This document shows positions 26,229-35,173 of a DNA stretch of 64,000 nucleotides, one piece after another. The position numbers and the translations under genes were made by a program. This DNA is from Streptomyces natalensis ATCC 27448 (GTDB lineage: Bacteria > Actinomycetota > Actinomycetes > Streptomycetales > Streptomycetaceae), in the NCBI RefSeq assembly GCF_000935125.1, contig NZ_JRKI01000027.1:147507-211506 (forward strand), given 5' to 3'. The notes below the pieces were generated by a model. It saw only the letters and a program-made list of their open reading frames with translations, made no database searches and was not told the origin of the DNA. Within the stretch, counting starts at the first letter, position 1; each line of letters opens with the position of its first letter.

Positions 26229-26846
26229 ATGGTTGATCACGTTCACAGTGCCCCACGTCCCGACTTCGTCAGCAAGCCCACGCTGAGAGGGGAAAAGGTG
26301 CTGCTCCGGCCAGTCACGGTGGATGACGTGTCCGCGCTGATGCCGATGTTCCGGGACGCGGAGGCATCACGGCTGACCGGCAGCCATGACGACGGCCGAC
26401 CTGATGAAGCGCGGATACGCACCTGGTACGACACCCGGCGGGACCAGGAGGACCGGCTGGACCTCGCCGTGGTCGAGCAGGCGACGGGGAACGTCATCGG
26501 TGAGGCGGTTCTCAACGACTGGGACCCGGGCAACGAAAGCTGCAACTTCCGCATCTGCCTCGTCCCTGGCACCTACGGGCACGGCATGGGGACGGAGGCG
26601 ACCCGGCTGATCGTGGGATACGGCTTCGAGAAGCTGGGTCTGCACCACATCTCGCTGGAGGTCTACTCCTTCAATCCGCGGGCTCGCCGCGTCTACGAGA
26701 AGGTGGGGTTCGTCGCTGAAGGCGTACTGCGCGATGCGCTGCTGTGGGAGGGCACGCGGGTGGATGCGGCGGTGATGTCGTTTCTGGCGCCGGAGTGGTT
26801 CCAGCATCATGGCTGGCCGGAACCAGCCGGTCACACGTCGGTGTGA
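26229..26846 (+). CDS. GNAT acetyltransferase, RimJ/RimL type
   Basis: 205 aa. LRGEKVLLRPVTVDDVSALMPMF starts the fold, CNFRICLVPGTYGHGMGTEATRLIVGYGF holds the acetyl-CoA loop, and NPRARRVYEKVGFVAEGVLRDAL is the C-terminal family signature. It would acetylate an N-terminal or small-molecule amine. The ATG at 26229 begins the recognisable sequence; an in-frame ATG 63 bp upstream is less likely. It sits just outside the right end of the MFS-carrying IS. Confidence 0.88.
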   Translation: MVDHVHSAPRPDFVSKPTLRGEKVLLRPVTVDDVSALMPMFRDAEASRLTGSHDDGRPDEARIRTWYDTRRDQEDRLDLAVVEQATGNVIGEAVLNDWDPGNESCNFRICLVPGTYGHGMGTEATRLIVGYGFEKLGLHHISLEVYSFNPRARRVYEKVGFVAEGVLRDALLWEGTRVDAAVMSFLAPEWFQHHGWPEPAGHTSV

Positions 26847-27064
26847 CCGTACCGCTGGTGTCAGATCGTTCGCTGGAGGCCGCCCGCTGGCGCGGGGGTC
26901 CGCACGGCGGACGGCGCTTGGTTTGGCCTTGCCCGCCCTTGCCTTGCCTCACAGATACTTGCTGGTCGGAGGACGGAGACGGCGAGCAGGCGGGGGCGAG
27001 GAGGGAATCGAGGGGGCGCACGAGGGGCGCACGTGGTGACGAATTGTCACTGACTGCCCCTACC

Positions 27065-27259
27065 ATGTCTCACATGTCCCCAACTCCTTCTGCCCCCATG
27101 GGGGATCCCGTCCCTTCGTCCGAGGCCAACGAATCGATCCGGCGATTTGTGCGCGCCCGGCACGGCTTGGCATGGACGGCGCAGGACATGGCGGAGTATG
27201 CGGTGCTTCTGGAGATCTGGACGGCCGCGGTGCGCTCAGAGGTGGTGGAGGCGGCATAG
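27065..27259 (+). CDS. small conserved-looking hypothetical protein
   Basis: 64 aa. SSEANESIRRFVRARHGLAWTAQDMAEYAVLLEIWTAAV is helical and resembles a short actinobacterial family of unknown role with a Trp-Thr-x-x-D-x-x-E-Y core. Good third-position bias supports it. Its 3' end abuts the broken end of the AroM remnant on the other strand. Confidence 0.65.
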   Translation: MSHMSPTPSAPMGDPVPSSEANESIRRFVRARHGLAWTAQDMAEYAVLLEIWTAAVRSEVVEAA

Positions 27260-27830
27260 CCCGCAACGCCGGCGTCTGCCAGAGTGACTCCCGCCGCGGT
27301 CAGTGCGTCATCGCTCCCTGCGTAGGGGTCGGCCGTCACGACCGGAACATCGCCGCCGAGTGCCGCGGACCAGTGCATGCGGAACACTTCCGTTTGATGC
27401 GGCAGTGCGCAGACCACGCCTACTCGGCGGCCACCGGCCAGCGCATATGTTCCCTGCTGGACCAGCCCCTGGGCGGGAAGCAGTGGGCGCCGGGTGGTCA
27501 GCGAGGGGAGGGGCCCGCTGCACGACAACAGGGTTGCCACGGCGGCGTCGGCTTCTGCACGGCGCACCGCATCGGTCAGACGGGGCGCTACGGCCCGGTG
27601 GCCCAGCACGACAGGTGCGCCGTTGCGCAGCCGGGTGAGCAGTGGCACCTCGTCGGCGGCCGGACGCAGGGCGGCCAGTTACTTGTCGTCCGGGCGGTCC
27701 CCGAAGGGATCCAGGGCGCCATGTGCGATCAGCTCCACCGAGGTGAGCAGGTGCGTTACGTCGGGCAGCGGCTCGCCGTGCGCTGCTTGGCCAATATTGA
27801 CCAGACCCGGCTTCGCCCTCTTCTTCGCGC
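27250..27830 (-). pseudogene. AroM-family protein, nonsense mutation and 3' truncation
   Basis: The reading frame begins near 27830 with KPGLVNIGQAAHGEPLPDV and ELIAHGALDPFGD, hits TAA at 27681-27679, then resumes in the same frame with DEVPLLTRLRNGAPVVLGH, LLSCSGPLPSL and GRRVGVVCALPHQTE. These match the AroM pattern (TIGQ, GALD, LTRLRDG, LLCTG). The conserved C-terminal cysteine region (DCMGY-type) is absent; after about 27250 the frame runs antisense through the adjacent small gene. It should encode no working protein. Confidence 0.7.
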
Positions 27831-27877
27831 ACTCCTCCAAGAGCACAATCCCGGTATCGGATGCCGGAGGGGGCCCG

Positions 27878-28200
27878 GTGCGGTTCGTGCTGCTCGTCGG
27901 AACACTTGCCGAGTTGGACAGCGGTCATGCCCTGTACGCCAACCGCCTTTTCGCCGACGGGCATGAGGTGTGGATCGGCACTCTGAACGGGCTCACCGGT
28001 GCGGGAATCCGGATCCAGTGTCCGATGGGCCAGGTCGATGGCCCCCTGAAGGCTTTCGGGCCGTTCCTCGGCAAAGTCGAGGTGCGTGACATCGCGGGTG
28101 CGAACGTGGTGTGGGTACTGAACTACCCCTACCCAGGCGTGCAGGAAGTGGCCTGGCAACTGCTGTGGCAGCTCAACCAACAGGTGCCTTTGACCAGCTG
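27878..28200 (+). pseudogene. N-terminal fragment of an ATP-grasp (glutathione-synthetase-like) protein
   Basis: GTG at 27878 with GGAGG upstream opens a frame reading VRFVLLVGTLAELDSGHALYANRLFADGHEVWIGTLNGL, then VRDIAGANVVWVLNYPYPGVQEV. This looks like the pre-ATP-grasp Rossmann domain of glutathione synthetase-like ligases. No ATP-grasp core follows; the sequence changes character near 28195 and meets the monooxygenase gene. The family call is tentative, the truncation is clear. Confidence 0.5.
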
Positions 28201-28261
28201 CGGGACGCCGGCTGGTCTCGGCGAATCCCTTGGCCGCGCTCACCACGGCAGCGGCACGCGC

Positions 28262-29479
28262 TCAGATCAGCGGGCTGACCTGGTCACCGATACCGAGCAG
28301 AGCCCGGCCGTAGATCTCGGTCGCGATGGCAGGGTTGATCAGCGCGTGCCGGCTACCGGTCTCCTGATCTCGCCAGATGCGCTGCAACGGATTTCCGTCG
28401 GCGAAGCTTTTGGCTCCGTGGACGGTCAGCAGGATGTCCAGCGCCTCTCGTGAGCTGCGAGCGACCGTGGCGATGTCCATGCGCACCCGGGCCCGGTCGA
28501 GGAGGGGCATGCACTGGCCCCTCGCCGCACAGTTGTCGACATCGTCCGCCGCCCGCATGAGGTGCAGGGTGGCGGTATCGATCAGTTGGGCGGCCTCGGC
28601 GCATTGCATCTGGGTGGAGGGCGCCTGGCGTGCCTGCTCGTAGAAGGTGTGCGAAATGCCGCGTCCCCGCGCCAGAGAGGCCCGCACCAGTTCCATTCCG
28701 CCGCGGGCAAGACCCAGCAGCGGGCCGGCCAGCGACAGGGCAAGCGTCGGAACGAACGCCGCGCGGTAGAGGACCTCGTCCCTGAACTCGGTCGGATATC
28801 TGCCCTGCTTCGCCCCGGTCACCGACAGGATGCGGTGCGCAGGGACAAAGACGTCGTGGGCGATGAGGGTATTGCTTCCGGTGCCGCACATCCCGGCCAC
28901 ATGCCAGGTTTCCTCGATCTTCAGTTGGTTCATCGGGACCAGCGCCAGTCCTTGGTCCGGCCGCTCGCCGCCTGCGTCGGTGATCGATACGCCGAGCAGC
29001 GCCCACTCGGCGTGCAGACAGCCGGACGCGAAGCCCCACCGTCCGGTGATGACCTGCCCTCCGTCGGCCGGCGTGCTCGTGCCGTGGGGCGGGAGGGCAG
29101 CGCAGGCTCGGGCACGGAGGTTCGCCTCGTAGACCTCACGCTGCGCGCGTTCCGGAAAGAGGCCGATGACCCAGCCGGAGACGTTGATCAAACTCGTGGT
29201 CCAGGCGGTGGACCCACAGCCGCGGCCGAGTTCCGCCCCCACCTCAACAAGGGTGCGGACGCTCGCCTGGTGGCCACCGAATCGCCTGGGAACCGTGATG
29301 CCGAACAGTCCGGCCTCGTCGAGTGCCGCGATGTTCTCCTCGGCAACCCTTCGCTGCTCCTCTGTGCGGGCGGCATGGCGCCGAAGCAACTCGACCAGTG
29401 AGGCGGCCCGTTCCGGTAAGACGACCGGCCCCTCGCCACCGCCGGATTCGGCGGACCGGTTCATCGCATTCGTCGTCAC
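28262..29479 (-). CDS. acyl-CoA-dehydrogenase-fold flavin monooxygenase (HsaA/HpaB-like)
   Basis: 405 aa. LAEL-type N-terminal helices (AALDEAGLFGITVPRRFGG), a middle beta domain (ITGRWGFASGCLHAEWALLG, WHVAGMCGTGSN) and a C-terminal helical bundle with GDGNPLQRIWRD-type flavin contact (KSFADGNPLQRIWRDQE). This is the group D two-component hydroxylase pattern: reduced flavin from a separate reductase is used to hydroxylate an aromatic or polyketide. Candidate reductases in the window are at 37782-38402 and 5898-6557. GTG at 29479 is chosen because AGGAGG precedes it by 8 nt; an ATG six codons upstream overlaps that site. Confidence 0.88.
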   Translation of the reverse strand: MTTNAMNRSAESGGGEGPVVLPERAASLVELLRRHAARTEEQRRVAEENIAALDEAGLFGITVPRRFGGHQASVRTLVEVGAELGRGCGSTAWTTSLINVSGWVIGLFPERAQREVYEANLRARACAALPPHGTSTPADGGQVITGRWGFASGCLHAEWALLGVSITDAGGERPDQGLALVPMNQLKIEETWHVAGMCGTGSNTLIAHDVFVPAHRILSVTGAKQGRYPTEFRDEVLYRAAFVPTLALSLAGPLLGLARGGMELVRASLARGRGISHTFYEQARQAPSTQMQCAEAAQLIDTATLHLMRAADDVDNCAARGQCMPLLDRARVRMDIATVARSSREALDILLTVHGAKSFADGNPLQRIWRDQETGSRHALINPAIATEIYGRALLGIGDQVSPLI

Positions 29480-29720
29480 GAGGGAAGCCTCCTCCATGTC
29501 GGGCGCCCCGCTGCGGAGGGGAAGCGCCCTGCCTTGCCCTCATGGAAGCATCGTCGACCACCGCATGGCGGGGAAAGGGCAGCGTCTGCGCCGACATTCC
29601 GGAACCGCCTATGGCCGCATTCGTCCGCGCCGGTCGCTGCCTCACCGGAGACCTCCGAGCCCTCGGGTCGCCGCCCCGACGATGTGGTCCGCCGCCCACC
29701 GAGGCGGCGGACAGCGCCCA
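29480..29720. other. short intergenic stretch
   Basis: Between the monooxygenase start and the end of ureD. Nothing recognisable apart from the monooxygenase promoter region. Confidence 0.4.
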
Positions 29721-30563
29721 TTACGCTCCGAGGGCGTGTGCGAGGGCCTCGTCGAGCAGCTCCCGCAGGGCCGAGGAGGTCGGTGCGACGGCGGTGGCGA
29801 GCAGGGCAGGGCCGCCGGCCAGGGGTGCGAGGACGGCACAGCCGTCGTGGGTCCCATTGCGGAGGAGGACGGGGTCGTGTTCGGCGTCCATCTCTGGTTC
29901 TACGAGGAGGAGTTGGCCGACGGCGCGGTGCCCGTCGAGGAGGGCGGGACCGTCCCAGCCGGGCTCGGGGTCTCCGTAGGCGGTGTGCTGGTCGAGCAGT
30001 GGGCGGCCGGCGCGGTGGACCCGGATGCGGCTGACGAGGTGACCCGACTTCTCGTCGGCTCGGCCCAGGAGCTGCTCCTCTCGCAGCAGGAGTCGTGCGG
30101 TGGCGGCGAGGTCGACCGTGCAGGTCTGGTGCAGGTTGCTACCGGCGGCGCTGATCAGCGGCCGGGGTAGCCAGCGCAGGCTGGCGCCTTCCCCGGCGGT
30201 CAGTCGTACGTCGTAGGTGGCCGGGGCGGTGGTCGGGCCGCGGAGGGCGAGTGTGGCGGCGGCCGTCGTGACTTCCAGTTCGGCCCGGTCTTCGGCGGTG
30301 ATGTCGAGGGCGAGCCGGTCGCCGCCGAGCGGGGCGCTCATCGCACCGATGATGCCCACCGTGGCGCCCCGGCCGCCGGTGCGCATGCGTCGGAGGTGGA
30401 ACGGGCCGTCGCTGTGCATTTGCGGAAGCGTGGTGACACGTCCGTTGTACGTGGCGCGGATGCGGGCGGTGGCGCGCACGCCGTGCGGGTGTCCGGCAGA
30501 TTCCCCGGCGTCGGCGGCTTTGAACGGGCCTTTGGGTACGGCGAGTTGGGTGTCTGCGTTCAT
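29721..30563 (-). CDS. ureD: urease accessory protein UreD
   Basis: 280 aa. It should be the scaffold on which UreF and UreG assemble to deliver nickel to apo-urease. Family features are GPFHLRRMRTGGRGATVGIIGAMSAPLGGDRLALDITAE, LRWLPRPLISAAGSNLHQ and the tail SSALRELLDEALAHAL. The ATG at 30563 overlaps the ureG stop by ATGA, so it is translationally coupled, and it is the last gene of the operon. Confidence 0.92.
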   Translation of the reverse strand: MNADTQLAVPKGPFKAADAGESAGHPHGVRATARIRATYNGRVTTLPQMHSDGPFHLRRMRTGGRGATVGIIGAMSAPLGGDRLALDITAEDRAELEVTTAAATLALRGPTTAPATYDVRLTAGEGASLRWLPRPLISAAGSNLHQTCTVDLAATARLLLREEQLLGRADEKSGHLVSRIRVHRAGRPLLDQHTAYGDPEPGWDGPALLDGHRAVGQLLLVEPEMDAEHDPVLLRNGTHDGCAVLAPLAGGPALLATAVAPTSSALRELLDEALAHALGA

Positions 30564-30859
30564 GCCGTCGCCTCCGCACGCCACCGCGTGAGGTGGCCGG
30601 TGACCCGGTCGGCGATCTCGCGGATGCCGTCGTCGGAGGTGAGGCTGGTGAGGACGACGGGCAGGTCGCCGCGGTGTCGTTCGGCGTCGGCGGCCATGGT
30701 GGCGAGGTCGGCGCCGACGTGCGGGGCGAGGTCGGTCTTGCCGGAGCCGACGGGTCCGCCCAGGCCGACGCGGAAGGCGCGGCGGCTGCCGTCCGCGCGA
30801 AGCGGCGTCGCGCTGTAGGCGTGGCGGTGGGGCAGGGTCACGGGGTGGTCGGGGTGCAT
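30560..30859 (-). pseudogene. ureG: ureG with an in-frame internal deletion
   Basis: UreG is the SIMIBI GTPase that powers nickel insertion and is normally about 225 aa; this frame gives 99. The N-terminus is normal up to the P-loop GLGGPVGSGKT, which continues at once with DLAPHVGADLATMAADAERHRGDLPVV, the part that normally follows the guanine-specificity NKxD motif. The hybrid GSGKTDLAP shows the join. The Zn/Ni-binding CPH motif, switch regions and Walker B are gone. The junction lies at about 30738-30745 at a short shared sequence (caagaccg), consistent with slippage or recombination. Reading frame and both operon couplings are kept. A functional UreG would have to come from elsewhere. 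Confidence 0.9.
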
Positions 30860-30892
30860 GGGAGCTCCGAGAGGCGGGCGGGAGGTGGGGGT

Positions 30893-30902
30893 GGGGGGGG
30901 GG
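30893..30902. repeat. 10-base G homopolymer between ureF and ureG
   Basis: Ten G in a row directly follow the ureF stop (on the plus strand), a slippage-prone tract in the 5' leader of ureG. Confidence 0.8.
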
Positions 30903-31577
30903 TCAGGAGGCGAAGAGCCGCACGGTCCAGGCGGCGTGCTGCTGCGCGGTGATGTCCAGGAGGGGAGCGGATGCCGACGGCAGGGCGCCCAGTCCCTCGG
31001 TCGCGACGCGGTCCGCCGCGTCGGCGGCGGCCAGGGCAACGGCGTCGATCTCCGTGCTGAGGCGCGCCAGCAGCCGCGAGGCGCCGAGCGGGTCGAGGCT
31101 GAGCAAGCGCACCGCCGCGGTGGTCGGTCCGCCGACGCTCTCGTACGCGGCGGCGCGGGCCGCGTCCACCGGGGCGAGTCCGGCGGCTCGGGCGGCGAGG
31201 CCCTGGACGACGGGCTGATGGGCGCCCCGAGGGCGCGCGGCGGCCACACGGTCGAGTTCGGGGGACGGGAAGGTGGCGCGTGCCGCGCGCATCATCTGCC
31301 GGCCCAGCCTGCGGGCCACGGCGCGCAGCGCGGGAACAGGGGTGCGGGCGTCGGCGGCGTCGTCCAGCAGCAGCGGGTCGCAACCGGCGGCGGCCGCGGC
31401 GGCCAGGCCGGCCGTGGTCAGACCGGTGGTGTGCAGGCGTCCGCGGCAGAACGCTTCGAGGCTGTCGAGGTCGTGTACGGAGGTGTGGGCGATGGCGGCT
31501 TCGACGCCGCCGGAGTGGGCGTGCCCACCGGCGGGAAAGCGACCGTCGGCCAGCAGGAGCAGGGCGGTACGGCTCAT
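30903..31577 (-). CDS. ureF: urease accessory protein UreF
   Basis: 224 aa, all-helical. LLLADGRFPAGGHAHSGGVEAAIAHT is the family N-terminus, AFCRGRLHTTGLTTAGLAAAA and QGLAARAAGLAP follow. UreF binds UreD and gates UreG. The ATG at 31577 begins the conserved LLLLADGRFP segment. The 168-bp gap to ureC contains a 15-bp tandem repeat, which is longer than the couplings elsewhere in the operon. Confidence 0.92.
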   Translation of the reverse strand: MSRTALLLLADGRFPAGGHAHSGGVEAAIAHTSVHDLDSLEAFCRGRLHTTGLTTAGLAAAAAAGCDPLLLDDAADARTPVPALRAVARRLGRQMMRAARATFPSPELDRVAAARPRGAHQPVVQGLAARAAGLAPVDAARAAAYESVGGPTTAAVRLLSLDPLGASRLLARLSTEIDAVALAAADAADRVATEGLGALPSASAPLLDITAQQHAAWTVRLFAS

Positions 31578-31695
31578 GGGCGCGCGGCTGCCTTTCGCGG
31601 GATCGGGGGCGGATCGGAGGGTGCGCCGTGGCGCGGGCGGGCGCGGGTGCCCGTCCACACCACGGTCGCCGTGCCGACGCCGTCGGCCGGGCGGG

Positions 31696-31740
31696 CCGGT
31701 TCGGGTCAGGCCGGTTCGGGTCAGGCCGGTTCGGGTCAGG
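31696..31740. repeat. 15-bp tandem repeat just downstream of ureC
   Basis: Three exact copies of ccggttcgggtcagg (31696-31710, 31711-31725, 31726-31740) and the start of a fourth lie immediately past the ureC stop, between ureC and ureF. Confidence 0.9.
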
Positions 31741-31745
31741 CCGGA

Positions 31746-33770
31746 TCAGAAGAGGAAGTACCGCTGCGCCATGGGCACTTCATTCACGTAGGACCGCGGC
31801 ACGGTCACTCCGTTGAGTTCCGTACGGGTGTCACCCGTGGTCGCGCCGCCGATGGTGACCTCGAAGCTGTTGTGGTCGACCTCGAGCTCGATGTTCCACG
31901 TGTCGTTCAGCTTCATGTCGGCCTTGGTGACGCCCCGGGTGCTCTTGATCGGTACGAACTCCTTGTCGAGGCCGAGGCCGGGCCGGGTGCGCTTGTTGAG
32001 GCGGGCAGCCACTGTGTTTGCTGTGCCGCTGCGCGTCACGTCGGGTGCCACGAAGTTGACCGAGTTGGTCTTCGTGGCTCGGCCGGTGGCGCCCCAGACC
32101 GCCCGGGGCAGGTAGGGCTGCGGCGTCGTGATCGACGCGTTGGCATCGCCGACCTGCGCGTACGCGAGCTGCCCGCCTTTGAGGACCATGTGCATCTTCA
32201 CGCCGAAGAACTTCGGCTCCCACAGCACCAGGTCCGCGAGCTTCCCCGTCTCCACGGAACCGACGTGTCCGTCGATGCCATGTGTGACCGCCGGGTTGAT
32301 GGTGTATTTGGCGACGTAGCGACGTGCTCGGTAGTTGTCGTTCGGCGTCAGCCGGTCCGCATTGTGCGGGTGGCCCGTGTCGTCCGTGTCGTCCTTGACC
32401 GGGCGGACCTGCGCGTGCGCGAGGTCCTCCGGCAGATGGCCGTAGCGGGACTTCATGACGTGCGCGGTCTGCCACGTACGCATGATCATCTCTCCGATCC
32501 GTCCCATCGCCTGGGCGTCGGAGGACATCATCGAGATGGCGCCCATGTCGTGGAGCAGGTCTTCCGCGGCCATGGTGGACGGCCGGATGCGGGAGTCGGC
32601 GAAGGCCATGTCCGCCGGAATATCCGGGTTGAGGTGGTGGCAGACCACCATCATGTCGACGTGCTCCTTCACGGTGTTCACCGTCAAGGGGCGGGTCGGA
32701 TTGGTCGAGGCGGGCAGGACGTTCTTGTATTTGACCAGCTCGATCATGTCCGGAGCGTGGCCACCACCGGCTCCTTCGACGTGGAAGATGTGAACCGAGC
32801 GTGCCTGGCCCGACTCGCCTGTGAAGGCGTCGCGGGTGCTGTCCAGGAAGCCGGACTCGTTCAACGAGTCGGCGTGCAGGGCCAGCTGAACTCCGCGGGT
32901 ATCACACACCTTCAGCGCCGCATCGATCACGGCGGGCGTGGCACCCCAGTCCTCGTGGACCTTGAACCCGATGACACCGGCGTCGACCTGTTCCTCAAGG
33001 GCATTCTCGTCCACCGTGCTGCCCTTGCCGAGCAGACCGATGTTGACGGGGTACTGGTCCAGGCTCTCGAAGGCCCGCGTGATGTGCCAGGAGCCCGGGG
33101 TCACACTGGTGGCCGTACTGCCCTCGGCCGGGCCGGTACCGCCGCCGATGAGGGTGGTCACTCCCGCGGTGAGCGCCTCGTCGATCTGCTCGGGACAGAT
33201 GAAGTGGACATGGGTGTCCACGCCGCCCGCGGTGAGGATGCGCCCGTTGCCAGAGATGACCTCGGTGCTCGGGCCGACCACGAAGTTCTTCGGCCGCGCC
33301 GTCACCGGAAGCCGATGCCCCTTGGGGATGCGGCGCGGCATCTCGAACTTCTTGATCTGGTCCATCGTCTCGGGGTTGTACGCCTTGCCGATGGCGTCGA
33401 TCTTCCCGTCGCGGATACCGACGTCTGCCTTGACCACACCCCACCAGTCGAGGATCAGCGCACCTGTGATGACGGTGTCCACGGGCTTGCATCCCTTGTC
33501 GTCCCCGGTCCTTGGGATGTGCGCCATGCCCATCGACTCACGGATCACCTTGCCGCCGCCGAAGATCATCTCGTTGCCGCTGTGCTCGGGCCCGCCGCTC
33601 CAGTCCGCCTCGATTTCAAGGGTCAGGGCGGTGTCGGCCAGGCGCACGCGGTCTTTGGTGGTGGGCCCGTACAGAGCGGTGTAGTCGGCCCGCTTCAGCA
33701 TGTTGCCCGGTCGCCCGGCCTGCTGGCTCGCCGAGCCGGTGCCCGACGGCATGTTCGCGCTCTTGCTCAC
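31746..33770 (-). CDS. ureC: urease alpha subunit, long form
   Basis: 674 aa; standard UreC is about 570. It hydrolyses urea at a di-nickel site. The active-site elements are present: GVDTHVHF, the carbamylated lysine in GFKVHEDWGA, FHVEGAGGGHAPD, the mobile-flap VCHHL and SSDAQAMGR. The extra length comes from an N-terminal Ser/Gly/Gln-rich extension, an insert around IKKFEMPRRIPKGHRLPVTARPK before the metal HxH, and an insert around VRPVKDDTDDTGHPHNADRLTPNDNY. GTG at 33770 overlaps the ureAB stop (GTGA) with AAGGAGG upstream. Maturation depends on the damaged ureG. Confidence 0.94.
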   Translation of the reverse strand: MSKSANMPSGTGSASQQAGRPGNMLKRADYTALYGPTTKDRVRLADTALTLEIEADWSGGPEHSGNEMIFGGGKVIRESMGMAHIPRTGDDKGCKPVDTVITGALILDWWGVVKADVGIRDGKIDAIGKAYNPETMDQIKKFEMPRRIPKGHRLPVTARPKNFVVGPSTEVISGNGRILTAGGVDTHVHFICPEQIDEALTAGVTTLIGGGTGPAEGSTATSVTPGSWHITRAFESLDQYPVNIGLLGKGSTVDENALEEQVDAGVIGFKVHEDWGATPAVIDAALKVCDTRGVQLALHADSLNESGFLDSTRDAFTGESGQARSVHIFHVEGAGGGHAPDMIELVKYKNVLPASTNPTRPLTVNTVKEHVDMMVVCHHLNPDIPADMAFADSRIRPSTMAAEDLLHDMGAISMMSSDAQAMGRIGEMIMRTWQTAHVMKSRYGHLPEDLAHAQVRPVKDDTDDTGHPHNADRLTPNDNYRARRYVAKYTINPAVTHGIDGHVGSVETGKLADLVLWEPKFFGVKMHMVLKGGQLAYAQVGDANASITTPQPYLPRAVWGATGRATKTNSVNFVAPDVTRSGTANTVAARLNKRTRPGLGLDKEFVPIKSTRGVTKADMKLNDTWNIELEVDHNSFEVTIGGATTGDTRTELNGVTVPRSYVNEVPMAQRYFLF

Positions 33771-34588
33771 GGGTTCACCTCCTTGCGCAGTCCCTTGACG
33801 ATCCGATCCCCCTGGATATCCACGAGTTCGACGCAGCATTCGTCGCCCGGCTCGAAGCGCACGGACGTACCCGCGGGGATGTTGAGCCGACGCATCCATG
33901 CGGCTTCGCAGTTCCTGAGCTTGCGGTCCTTCGGCGGAACCGTGGCGGGGACCTCGACCGCGACGACCTCCAGGTCGGGATTGACCTCGGCGAAGTGATA
34001 GTGGGAACCCACCTGGATGGGACGGTCCGACACGTTCTTCACCTTGATCTTCGTCCTGCCCCCGGCGATCTTCGTGTTGCTCCGACTCCCCTGGCGGGTG
34101 GCGTCTTTCTGCACATTCCGGTTGAACTCGATCGCCTCGTACCAGGAGGCGGCGTCCTCGCACGCGTCGCAACACGCGGACGAGCCGTTGCCGTTGCCTT
34201 TGCCGCACTCGACCGGGCAGTCCGGTGCGCGCGGCGGCCGGGGATGCTCGACCTTGCCCGGATGGACCTCGGGTTCCTCCGCGGCCTCGGGGAACGGGTC
34301 GTGGAGGGTGACAAGCTTGGTGCCGTCCGGGAAGGTGGCCTCCACCTGGACGTTTTTGATCATCTCTGGGACGCCCTCCATGACCTCGTCACGGCCGATC
34401 AGGCGTCGGCCCGAGTCCATGATGTCGCTGACCGTCTTGCCGGCGCGTGCCTGCTCGAAGACGTGCACCGACAACAGGGCCATCACCTCTGGATAGTTGA
34501 GGAGCAGCCCGCATGCGCGGCGCCGCTGCGCTACGTCGGCGGCCACATGAATGAGCAGCCGTTCCTGCTCATGTGGAGTCAAATGCAC
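33767..34588 (-). CDS. ureAB: fused urease gamma-beta subunits with Cys-rich linker
   Basis: 273 aa. Residues 1-100 are the gamma subunit (HLTPHEQERLLIHVAADVA to MIKNVQVEATFPDGTKLVTLHDP). Residues 170-273 are the beta subunit (RPIQVGSHYHFAEVN, RLNIPAGTSVRFEPGD, VELVDIQGDRIVKGL). The linker in between is long and contains CPVEC (124-128) and CCDAC (139-143), five cysteines plus two upstream His, not expected in urease. GTG at 34588 is chosen because UreA proteins begin at HLTPHEQE; an ATG 96 bp upstream is in frame. First gene of the operon. No ureE is present. Confidence 0.88.
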   Translation of the reverse strand: MHLTPHEQERLLIHVAADVAQRRRACGLLLNYPEVMALLSVHVFEQARAGKTVSDIMDSGRRLIGRDEVMEGVPEMIKNVQVEATFPDGTKLVTLHDPFPEAAEEPEVHPGKVEHPRPPRAPDCPVECGKGNGNGSSACCDACEDAASWYEAIEFNRNVQKDATRQGSRSNTKIAGGRTKIKVKNVSDRPIQVGSHYHFAEVNPDLEVVAVEVPATVPPKDRKLRNCEAAWMRRLNIPAGTSVRFEPGDECCVELVDIQGDRIVKGLRKEVNP

Positions 34589-35173
34589 GAGGTGCCGTTT
34601 CTCTCGCTCGGACAGTGCGTGCAGCCGGGCATGCCGAAGGCCGCGGAAGACGTCCCCGGTTGGCGCCAGGCGCTCGTCGAGCATGGACGGGAGAAGCCGA
34701 TGGCAGACTTGAAAGGCGGATCATGTACTCGATGAGGTGACGCCGACGCGCAGGGGTTTATACCGCGGGGCAGTGGGGGCCTGGGGCGGAGGCGCGAAGA
34801 TACCTCTGCGCCGAGCGACCCCCAGTCGACGCACTATCGCGGCCGCCCCAAGGCGTCGAGTCGAGTCATACCCGGATCCGCATCAGTATCCGCACCGTAT
34901 CCGGATCCGTACCCGTATCCGTCGGGAACACAATGCGGCCGGGCAGTCGCGCAGGGCAGCCGGGTGCCCTGCACCCTGTCGGGGCCGTCAGGCGGCCGGA
35001 GGCGACGGGAGGGAATAGAGGCCCGAGGTGGCTGGAGGTCGCCACCCGGCGGCTTCCCACGCCCCGCGGGTACGCCGCTCCATGGCACGCTGAGGAGAGG
35101 ACAATCGCAGGAGCACGAGCAGCCAAGCCACTGGCGCGATCGGTACACCGCGACCGCCACAGCAGCGATCGAC
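34589..35173. other. 585-bp divergent intergenic region
   Basis: Holds the promoters of the urease operon and of alkB. A stretch near 34870-34925 repeats atccg/gtatccg units. No gene supported on either strand. Confidence 0.5.

Noticed and set aside
30858..33998. A 1046-codon open frame on the plus strand
   Set aside because: It is antisense to ureF and ureC, which have full family motifs; the frame is open only because of the GC bias of the true genes.
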